Source: Methanobacteriota archaeon (lineage in GTDB: Archaea; Thermoplasmatota; Thermoplasmata; RBG-16-68-12). From it: 5,033 nt of DNA. The stretch's first letter is position 1; each line of letters starts with the position of its first letter. The notes under the pieces are model-generated. The model had not been told where the DNA came from. It was given only the letters and a program-made list of their open reading frames with translations, and did not search any database. The DNA is taken from NCBI GenBank assembly GCA_005878995.1, contig VBME01000205.1, forward strand, positions 1-5,033, given 5' to 3'. Both the position numbers and the translations under genes were made by a program. Of this stretch, positions 1 through 5,033 are shown in pieces.

Positions 1-703
1 GATCCAGCCGGGCGAGGTCCACGCGATCATGGGCCCGAACGGTAGCGGAAAGACGACGCTGGCCCAGGTCCTGGCCGGCCGCGTGACGTACGAGGTCACG
101 GGCGGCACGGCCCGCTTCGAAGGGAAGGACCTGCTCGCGATGAAGCCCGAGGACCGCGCCCGCGAAGGCGTGTTCATGGCGTTCCAATACCCTGTCGAAA
201 TCCCCGGCGTGAGCAACGCCTACTTCCTGAAGGCCGCCCTGAACGCGATCCGGAAGTACCACGGGCAGGACGAGATCGACGCGATGGACTTCGTGACCCT
301 CGTGCAGGACAAGGCGAAGCTCCTCGGCCTCGACGAGACGTTCATGAAGCGCGGCCTGAACGAAGGCTTCTCGGGCGGCGAGAAGAAGAAGAACGAGGTG
401 TTCCAGATGGCGGTCCTCGAGCCGAAATTCTGCGTCCTCGACGAGACCGACTCCGGACTCGACATCGATGCCTTGCGGCTCGTGGCGAACGGCATCAACG
501 CGATGCGTAGCCCGAAGCGGGCGATGCTCGTCGTCACGCACTACCAGCGTCTGCTCGACTACGTCGTTCCGGACGTCGTCCACGTCCTCGTCGACGGGAA
601 GATCGTGAAGAGCGGGGATGCGGATCTCGCGCGAAACCTCGAGAAGCATGGATACGGCTGGATCCTCGAGGAGGCCCCGAGGCCAGCGCCCGCGCGTCCG
701 TGA
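1..703 (+). CDS. sufC: SufC, Fe-S cluster assembly ATPase (5' truncated)
   Basis: This is the ABC-type ATPase of the SufBCD scaffold complex. It is a soluble cytoplasmic protein that binds SufB and SufD and uses ATP to drive the conformational change needed for cluster assembly. The reading frame is already open at base 2, and the residues before the first ATG (base 29) belong to the conserved ABC core (IQPGEVHAI), so that ATG is internal. About 25 N-terminal residues lie outside the window; 233 residues are visible against about 250-260 for the family. Visible motifs in order are Walker A GPNGSGKT (bases 32-55), the Q-loop in AFQYPVEIPG (about 179-208), the signature SGGEKKKNE (371-397), which is diagnostic of SufC among ABC ATPases, Walker B CVLDE with the D-loop SGLD (about 431-463), and the H-loop histidine in VVTHYQR (about 527-550). 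All catalytic elements are intact. The C-terminus ends in a short Pro/Ala-rich tail. The stop codon overlaps the proposed GTG start of sufD. Confidence 0.97.
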   Translation, partial: IQPGEVHAIMGPNGSGKTTLAQVLAGRVTYEVTGGTARFEGKDLLAMKPEDRAREGVFMAFQYPVEIPGVSNAYFLKAALNAIRKYHGQDEIDAMDFVTLVQDKAKLLGLDETFMKRGLNEGFSGGEKKKNEVFQMAVLEPKFCVLDETDSGLDIDALRLVANGINAMRSPKRAMLVVTHYQRLLDYVVPDVVHVLVDGKIVKSGDADLARNLEKHGYGWILEEAPRPAPARP

Positions 704-2058
704 GGCCGGTGACGGACGTGGCCGTGGCCGTCGACGCGAAGCAGACGTATGTCGCGGAGTTCGCGTCGTCGGAAAAGGAACTCGGCGGGCCGAAGTGGCT
801 CCGCACGCTCCGCCAGAACGCGATTGCGCGGTTCGAATCCCTTGGATTTCCAACGCAGAAGCACGAGGAATGGAAGTACACGAACCTCGCGCCGCTTCTC
901 CGTGCCCCATTCAAGCCCGCGATCTTGGCGCGCCCGGACGGGGTCGTCGCAGAGAAGCTGGAACCCTTCGGGTTCGGCGTCTTGAAGACGAGCCGGGTCG
1001 TCTTTGTGAATGGCCGATACGCCCCTCGACTCTCCTACCTGCGATCCTTGCCGGAAGGCGTTCGGATCGGGTCCATGGCGGAGATGCTTCGTTCGGAGCC
1101 GCGGGCCCTGGAGAAGCACGTGGCTCGCTATGCGAGCTTCGAGGCCGATTCGCTCGTCGCGTTGAACACGGCGTTCTTCCAGGACGGCGCGTTCGTCGAG
1201 ATCCCAAAGAACACGGTCGTGGACGAACCGATCCATCTTCTCTTTCTCTCGGCGTCGAAGGACCTTCCCATCGTTGCCTACCCCCGGAACCTGATCCTCC
1301 TTGGAGCGAACAGCCACGCGACCGTCATCGAGACGTACGCCGGCTGGGCGCCGGACGTGACGTTCGTGAACGCGGCGACGGAGGTCGTCGTCGGACCGGC
1401 CGCCGTCCTCGAACACTACAAGGTGCAGCGGGAGTCCGAGCGGGCGTTCCATTTCGGGACGATGACCATCGACCAGGAGCGAGATTCCTCCGTGACGGCG
1501 CACTCGATGTCCTTCGGCGGCTCCCTGTCGAGGAACAGCGTGTCCACGATCTTCCGCGGGCAAGGCGGGAGCCTCACGCTGAACGGGATCTTCATGCCCC
1601 GGGAGACGCAACAACACGACAACTACACGCGGATCGATCATGTGGCGCCCGCGTGCACGAGTGTCGAGCTGTACCGCGGCATCCTCGACGGCCGGTCGCG
1701 CGGCGTGTTCAACGGGAACATCTACGTCCGGAAGGACGCCCAGAAGACGGTCGCGCGGCAGACGAACAAGAACCTCCTCCTTTCGAAAGAGGCGTTCGTC
1801 GACAGCACGCCCGGCCTCGAGATCCTCGCGGACGACGTGAAGTGCAATCACGCGTCCACGATCGGCCAGCTCGACGATAACGCCGTGTTCTACCTGCGAT
1901 CCCGCGGCATCGACGAGGAGGCCGCGCGGAACGTCCTGACCTACGCCTTCGTCGCAGATGTCGTGAATCAGGTTCGGGTCGCGCCGATCCGCATCAAACT
2001 CGATCAGCTGATTCTCTCGCGGCTCCCGAAAGGAGCGGGACTCGGCGAGACCTTATGA
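700..2058 (+). CDS. sufD: SufD, Fe-S cluster assembly scaffold subunit
   Basis: SufD is the SufB paralogue that pairs with SufB and SufC in the cytoplasmic SufBC2D scaffold. The 452-residue product is close to the usual 420-440. The N-terminal helical part carries the SufD motif HEEWKYT (Glu56-Thr61 region), which separates it from SufB. A beta-rich core follows, with NTAFFQDGAFVEIPKN near residues 153-168. The C-terminal segment EILADDVKCNHAS leads into a helical end with FYLRSRGIDEEAA. His384 aligns with the functionally essential E. coli SufD His360, and Cys382 with Cys358, so the interface residues of SufD are retained. The GTG start at 700 overlaps the sufC stop (GTGA), which suggests translational coupling, but no well-spaced ribosome binding site is seen. 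In-frame GTG codons at 709, 718 and 724 are alternatives that would shorten the protein by 3 to 8 residues. The stop overlaps the ATG of a small ORF. The identification is firm; the exact start is not. Confidence 0.95.
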   Translation: MRPVTDVAVAVDAKQTYVAEFASSEKELGGPKWLRTLRQNAIARFESLGFPTQKHEEWKYTNLAPLLRAPFKPAILARPDGVVAEKLEPFGFGVLKTSRVVFVNGRYAPRLSYLRSLPEGVRIGSMAEMLRSEPRALEKHVARYASFEADSLVALNTAFFQDGAFVEIPKNTVVDEPIHLLFLSASKDLPIVAYPRNLILLGANSHATVIETYAGWAPDVTFVNAATEVVVGPAAVLEHYKVQRESERAFHFGTMTIDQERDSSVTAHSMSFGGSLSRNSVSTIFRGQGGSLTLNGIFMPRETQQHDNYTRIDHVAPACTSVELYRGILDGRSRGVFNGNIYVRKDAQKTVARQTNKNLLLSKEAFVDSTPGLEILADDVKCNHASTIGQLDDNAVFYLRSRGIDEEAARNVLTYAFVADVVNQVRVAPIRIKLDQLILSRLPKGAGLGETL

Positions 2059-2114
2059 TGAACGAATCCGTTACGAGAGGGTCGGGATCCATGGCCCGCC
2101 GAGAGGCCTTCTGA
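2055..2114 (+). CDS. Possible 19-codon linker ORF between sufD and sufU
   Basis: The gap between sufD and sufU is exactly filled by an open frame of 19 codons plus stop (MMNESVTRGSGSMARREAF). Its ATG overlaps the sufD stop as ATGATGA-type sequence (2055-2058), and its TGA (2112-2114) overlaps the sufU ATG as TGATG. A second in-frame ATG lies at 2058 and a third at 2091. The product resembles no family I know. A ribosome finishing sufD could re-initiate here and be delivered onto the sufU start, so the likely role, if any, is translational coupling rather than a functional peptide. A GGAG lies at 2032-2035, about 19 bases upstream, too far to be a normal ribosome binding site. It could equally be chance or a remnant of an earlier longer gene end. 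This is inference from layout only. Confidence 0.3.
   Translation: MMNESVTRGSGSMARREAF
2101..2106 (+). promoter_or_regulatory. Ribosome binding site of sufU
   Basis: GAGAGG lies 7 bases before the ATG at 2114. It is an imperfect Shine-Dalgarno match but well placed. Together with the family-typical N-terminus it supports 2114 as the start of sufU. Confidence 0.5.
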
Positions 2115-2563
2115 TGGCCGACCTCCGAGAGCTCTACCAGGACACGATTCTGGACCACAGCAAGAAGCCCCGCAACTTCCGCGAGATCCCGGGCGCCAGC
2201 GCGAAAGCCGTCGGGCACAACCCGCTCTGCGGGGATCGGGTGACCGTCTACCTGCGCCTCGACGACGGGAACATCGCGGACATCGCGTTCATCGGCCAGG
2301 GCTGCGCCATCTCGAAGGCGTCGGCCTCCCTGATGACGGACGCGGTGAAGGGCAAGTCGAAGGCCGAGGCGACCCGCCTGTTCGAGCGATTTCGCAAGAT
2401 GGTCACGGGCCGTCCCGGGGATCCGATCGACGCGTCCCTCGGCAAGCTCGCGGTCCTCTCGGGCGTCTGCGAGTTCCCGGTCCGCGTGAAGTGCGCGAGC
2501 CTCCCGTGGCACACGCTCGAGGCGGCGCTCGAGGCGAAGCAGGAGACCGTGTCCCTGGAGTGA
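2114..2563 (+). CDS. sufU: SufU, zinc-dependent sulfur acceptor for SufS
   Basis: SufU accepts persulfide sulfur from the cysteine desulfurase SufS and passes it to the SufBCD scaffold. It has the IscU fold but is a sulfurtransferase in SUF systems that lack SufE. The 149-residue product has the normal family length and starts with the typical ELYQDTILDHSKKPRNF. The zinc site is complete: Cys39 and Asp41 in NPLCGD, Cys64 in GQGCAISKAS, and Cys127 in RVKCASLPW. The stretch of about 20 residues before RVKC, containing GVCEFPVRVKC, is the SufU-specific insertion. The LPPVK chaperone motif of IscU is absent, which supports SufU over IscU. Arg124, three residues before Cys127, matches the arginine of Bacillus SufU implicated in docking to SufS. 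Cys119 is an additional cysteine at a position that is usually not cysteine in the sequences I recall. The gene is separated from sufB by only 2 bases. Confidence 0.95.
   Translation: MADLRELYQDTILDHSKKPRNFREIPGASAKAVGHNPLCGDRVTVYLRLDDGNIADIAFIGQGCAISKASASLMTDAVKGKSKAEATRLFERFRKMVTGRPGDPIDASLGKLAVLSGVCEFPVRVKCASLPWHTLEAALEAKQETVSLE
2557..2560 (+). promoter_or_regulatory. Ribosome binding site that fixes the sufB start
   Basis: GGAG, inside the last codons of sufU and continuing as GGAGTGA, lies 5 bases before the ATG at 2566. This supports the start at 2566. The same frame is open 75 bases further upstream, but that part lies inside sufU and encodes sequence unlike the SufB family. Confidence 0.7.
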
Positions 2564-2565
2564 CG

Positions 2566-3897
2566 ATGACCGTCACGGACCTCCCTCCGACTCCGTTGCG
2601 GGAGGATGCGGGACGCTTCGTGACGATCGGCAACGCCCCCACCTCGGAGCTCGTCCGCAGTCTGTCCCGAAGTCGAGACGAACCGGATTGGATGCTCCGC
2701 CACCGGTTGCGGGCCTTGGAACGACTCCGATCGGACGGCGTGCCGGCGTGGGCCGCGTTCCTGCGGGATGTGGACTTCGCGGGCATCGTAACCGCGCAAG
2801 GGGCGCCACACTCGCCCGAGACCACGAAGGATGGATCGAGTAGTCTGCCGGGCCTCGGCGCGCTCGCCGAATCCGAGGAGGCGTACCGTTCCGTCCGGCG
2901 AGACCTCGAGTCCCGCGGCGTGCGCTTCTCCGGATTGGGGTCCGCTCTCGCATCGACTCCGAACCTCGTGAAACCGCATTTCGGCACCGCGGTTTCCATG
3001 GACGACCATCCGTTCGCCGCCCTCAACGGGAGCCTTTGGACGGGCGGGTCCTTCGTCTACGTCCCGCCGGACGTGCATCTCGAGATTCCGCTCCAGGCCG
3101 AGATCCGCGCGGACTACGAGACGGTCGAGCCGTTCGAGCGCAACCTGATCGTCGCGGACGCCGGCGCCCAGGTCACGTATATCGAGGGGTGCACGGCACC
3201 CGTGTACACGCCGGACCAGCTTCACGTGTCCGCGATCGAGGTCATCGCGTTGCCCCGATCTCGCGTGAGGTACATCGCGCTCCAGAACTTCTCCCGAGAG
3301 GTCGACAACCTCGTCATGAAGCGCGCGCTCGTGCACGAAGGCGCGACGATCGAGTGGGTCGATGCGAACCTGGGCTCGCGCCGCACATGGAAAGTGCCTC
3401 GCGCCGACCTCCTCGGTCCGGGGGCCGTCGCCGAATTCGTCGGAGTCGCCCTCGCGGGCAAGCGACAACACCAAGACGTCGGGGCGGAAGTCGTCCACCG
3501 CGCACCCCGAACCCGCTCGGCGATTGTGAACCGCGGCATCGTCCACACCGGCGGTCGCGCGACCCTGCGGTCGGGGGTCCACGTGGCCCCGCAAGCCTCC
3601 GGGGCCATCGCGTCCATCGAATGGTCGGCCCTCATGCTCGACGCCGAGTCGCGAGCGGAGACCGTGCCCTCGATCGAGCTCGACGAAGCGGACGCGGAGA
3701 TCGTCCAGGCCGGAACCATCCGCAAGGTCAGCGACGAGATGCTGTTCTACATGGCCAGCCGCGGTGTGACGCGCGACGAGGCCCTGCGGATGGTCGTCCT
3801 CGGGGCCGCGGACGCGGCGATGGCGCGTATCCCCGTCGAGTACGCGGTCGAAGTCGAGCGACTCATCGAGCTGGAGCTCGGGGGCGGCGTCGGATGA
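2566..3897 (+). CDS. sufB: SufB-type scaffold subunit lacking the canonical interface residues
   Basis: SufB is the scaffold subunit of SufBC2D that receives sulfur and hosts the nascent cluster. This 443-residue protein matches SufB along its length: the N-terminal EPDWMLRHRLRALE (around Trp42), NLVKPHFGTAV, LNGSLWTGGSFVYVPP (from Leu153), PFERNLIVADAGAQ, IEGCTAP, GKRQHQDVGAE, and the C-terminal LFYMASRGVTRDEA and EYAVEVERLIELELGG. The DWML and EGCTAP motifs exclude SufD. Of the residues I recall as important in E. coli SufB, Arg226, Cys254, Gln285 and Lys303 are kept as Arg181, Cys209, Gln240 and Lys252. Asn228 is Asp183 and Trp287 is Phe242. Cys405, His433 and Glu434 are replaced by Trp353, Gln381 and Ala382. 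Cys209 is the only cysteine in the protein. The segment around residues 60-110 is shorter than in usual SufB (about 465-495 residues). The rest of the fold looks intact with no frameshift, so this is a diverged gene, not an obvious pseudogene. Its stop is followed by a gap of about 35 bases before sufS. Confidence 0.88.
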   Translation: MTVTDLPPTPLREDAGRFVTIGNAPTSELVRSLSRSRDEPDWMLRHRLRALERLRSDGVPAWAAFLRDVDFAGIVTAQGAPHSPETTKDGSSSLPGLGALAESEEAYRSVRRDLESRGVRFSGLGSALASTPNLVKPHFGTAVSMDDHPFAALNGSLWTGGSFVYVPPDVHLEIPLQAEIRADYETVEPFERNLIVADAGAQVTYIEGCTAPVYTPDQLHVSAIEVIALPRSRVRYIALQNFSREVDNLVMKRALVHEGATIEWVDANLGSRRTWKVPRADLLGPGAVAEFVGVALAGKRQHQDVGAEVVHRAPRTRSAIVNRGIVHTGGRATLRSGVHVAPQASGAIASIEWSALMLDAESRAETVPSIELDEADAEIVQAGTIRKVSDEMLFYMASRGVTRDEALRMVVLGAADAAMARIPVEYAVEVERLIELELGGGVG

Positions 3898-3920
3898 CCG
3901 CGTCACGAGAAAACTCAAGT

Positions 3921-3927
3921 AGGGAGG
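3921..3927 (+). promoter_or_regulatory. Strong ribosome binding site of sufS
   Basis: AGGGAGG lies 5 bases before the ATG at 3933 and is the best Shine-Dalgarno match in the window. It favours 3933 over the in-frame ATG at 3894, which overlaps the sufB stop as ATGA. A second weaker candidate, AAAGGA at 3941-3946, sits 4 bases before another in-frame ATG at 3951. Confidence 0.7.
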
Positions 3928-3932
3928 CGGTC

Positions 3933-5033
3933 ATGGCAAGAAAGGACCGCATGGCGAAACCGGCCAAGATGCTGTTGAACGTGCCCGCCATCCAGGCGGA
4001 CTTCCCCATCCTCAAGCGGACGGTGCGGGACAAGCGGCTCGTGTACCTCGACAGTGCGGCGACGTCCCAGAAGCCGAAACAGGTCATCGAGGCCACGTCC
4101 GACTACTATTCGCGGTACAACGCGAACGTCCATCGCGCGATCTACGAGCTCGGCGAAGAGTCCACCCGGGAGTACGAAGGCGCGCGGGAGAAGGTCGCGG
4201 ACTTCATCCACGCGAAATCAGCGAGTGAAATCGCGTTCACGAAGTCGACGACGGAGTCGATCAACGTCATCGCATACGGCTACGGGCTCAAAGGCAAGCT
4301 CCAGAAGGGCGACGAGATCCTCGGCACCGTGATGGAGCACCATTCGAATCATGTGCCTTGGCACTTCGTGAAGGACCACAAGGGCGCGGTCCTGAAGTAC
4401 GTCGACGTCGCCGACGACGGCACCCTGAAGATGGAGCAGTACGACGACCTCCTCACCCGCCACACGAAGATCGTGACGGTGACCCTGTGCTCGAACGTCC
4501 TCGGGACGATCAATCCGGTCAAGGAGATCGCGAAACGGGCCCATGAGGTCGGCGCGCTCTGCGTCGTCGATGCGGCCCAGGCGGCTCCCCACATGCCGAT
4601 CGACGTCCAGAGCCTCGACGCGGACTTCCTCGCGTTCAGCGGGCACAAGATGCTGGGGCCGACGGGGATCGGCGTCCTCTACGGCAAGGCGGAACTCCTC
4701 GAGGAAACGGAACCGCTCCTCGGCGGCGGCGAGATGATCCGCGAGGTCCACCTCGGCTGGGCCAAGTGGAACGACGTCCCGTACAAGTTCGAGGGCGGCA
4801 CGCCGAACATCGCGGGCGCGATCGGCCTCGGCGTCGCGGTCGACTATCTCACGAAACTGGGGATGGACGCGGTCCGGGCCCACGAGATGGAGGTCACGCA
4901 GTATGCGCTCGAGAAGTTCGACCGTCTGAAGGGCGTCACAACGTATGGACCGAAGGATGTCAAGAAGCGCGCTGGGGTGGTGTCCTTTACGATCGAAGGC
5001 GCGCATCCGCACGACATCGCCTCGATCCTGGAC
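3933..5033 (+). CDS. sufS: SufS, group II cysteine desulfurase (3' truncated)
   Basis: SufS is the PLP enzyme that converts L-cysteine to L-alanine and carries the released sulfur as a persulfide on an active-site cysteine, which SufU then unloads. The frame is open from the start to the window edge, giving 367 residues of an expected 405-420. Visible features are the N-terminal PILKRTVRDKRLVYLDSAATSQKP, His137 in MEHHSNHVPW, which stacks on PLP, Asp213 and Gln216 in VDAAQA, the PLP Schiff-base Lys239 in FSGHKMLGPTG, GGGEMI at 264-269 and FEGGTPN at 286-292. His360 in AHPHD matches the Bacillus SufS histidine (His342) that takes over a zinc ligand when SufU docks, which fits the adjacent sufU gene. 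The catalytic cysteine (usually in RxGHHC) lies about a dozen residues past the window end, so it cannot be seen. The start at 3933 rests on the AGGGAGG site. It gives a lysine-rich N-terminal extension of about 12 residues; ATGs at 3894, 3951 and 3969 are alternatives. Confidence 0.96.
   Translation, partial: MARKDRMAKPAKMLLNVPAIQADFPILKRTVRDKRLVYLDSAATSQKPKQVIEATSDYYSRYNANVHRAIYELGEESTREYEGAREKVADFIHAKSASEIAFTKSTTESINVIAYGYGLKGKLQKGDEILGTVMEHHSNHVPWHFVKDHKGAVLKYVDVADDGTLKMEQYDDLLTRHTKIVTVTLCSNVLGTINPVKEIAKRAHEVGALCVVDAAQAAPHMPIDVQSLDADFLAFSGHKMLGPTGIGVLYGKAELLEETEPLLGGGEMIREVHLGWAKWNDVPYKFEGGTPNIAGAIGLGVAVDYLTKLGMDAVRAHEMEVTQYALEKFDRLKGVTTYGPKDVKKRAGVVSFTIEGAHPHDIASILD

Noticed and set aside
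559..1851. 430-codon open frame on the reverse strand opposite sufD
   Set aside because: It is the shadow of strong G/C third-position bias. The product is rich in Arg, Asp, Val and Leu without any recognisable motif, and the + strand here is an unmistakable SufD.
618..1880. 420-codon + strand frame overlapping sufD in another register
   Set aside because: Arg/Gly-rich low-information translation that overlaps the true SufD frame for almost its whole length.
2024..2040. Small hairpin TCCCG/CGGGA with GGAG in the loop, at the end of sufD
   Set aside because: A five-base-pair stem inside coding sequence with no T-run. In high-GC DNA such stems are expected by chance, so I do not call a terminator or regulatory element.
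2566..3897. Considered whether this gene is a second sufD or a pseudogene
   Set aside because: The DWML, EGCTAP and QHQD motifs are SufB-type, and the frame is intact with all surrounding family motifs, so a diverged SufB is the better call.
2248..3918. 556-codon open frame on the reverse strand opposite sufU and sufB
   Set aside because: It spans two well-identified + strand genes and has no family motif or separate signals, so it is a codon-bias artefact.
3898..3932. Possible internal promoter in the gap before sufS
   Set aside because: The stretch is somewhat richer in A than its surroundings (GAAAACTCAAG), but no -10/-35 pair or TATA/BRE box can be defined, and 35 bases is short for a promoter.
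4218..5012. 264-codon open frame on the reverse strand opposite sufS
   Set aside because: It is the antisense shadow of conserved SufS motifs including the PLP lysine region; no ribosome binding site or known domain is seen.

Overview
The window is one compact stretch of a SUF iron-sulfur cluster assembly operon, all on the + strand and coding almost wall to wall. The order is sufC (5' end cut off by the window), sufD, a 19-codon linker ORF, sufU, sufB and sufS (3' end cut off). No RNA gene, mobile element, CRISPR array, terminator or independent promoter is visible, and no gene-free stretch reaches 300 bases (the largest plain gap is about 35 bases, before sufS). Base composition is high in G+C with strong G/C preference at third codon positions, so long reverse-strand open frames occur as shadows.

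How the genes work together, from family knowledge: SufS is a PLP enzyme that removes sulfur from cysteine as a persulfide. SufU is the zinc protein that accepts this sulfur. SufB and SufD form the scaffold on which the cluster is built. SufC is the ATPase that drives conformational change of the scaffold. The gene content (SufU rather than SufE) is that of the Gram-positive-type SUF system, known from Bacillus as sufCDSUB. Here sufS follows sufB instead of sitting between sufD and sufU. The host cannot be named with confidence: a high-GC prokaryote with GGAG-type ribosome binding sites, either a bacterium with a SufU-type system or a high-GC archaeon such as a Thermoplasmatota member. The latter is only a guess.

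Genes are joined by overlaps or tiny gaps (GTGA at sufC/sufD, ATGA at sufD/linker ORF, TGATG at linker ORF/sufU, 2 bases between sufU and sufB), pointing to one mRNA and translational coupling.

The most notable observation is in SufB. It is clearly SufB by its overall sequence, and it keeps the entry-side cysteine (Cys209, E. coli Cys254). By gapless alignment from memory it has lost the residues at the SufB-SufD interface that are considered essential for cluster assembly: Cys405 is Trp353, His433 is Gln381 and Glu434 is Ala382. The partner SufD keeps its matching cysteine and histidine (Cys382, His384). Either this scaffold assembles clusters with an altered ligand set, or a second canonical SufB exists elsewhere in the genome. 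Apart from this and the linker ORF, the region looks like an ordinary housekeeping SUF operon rather than a new system.
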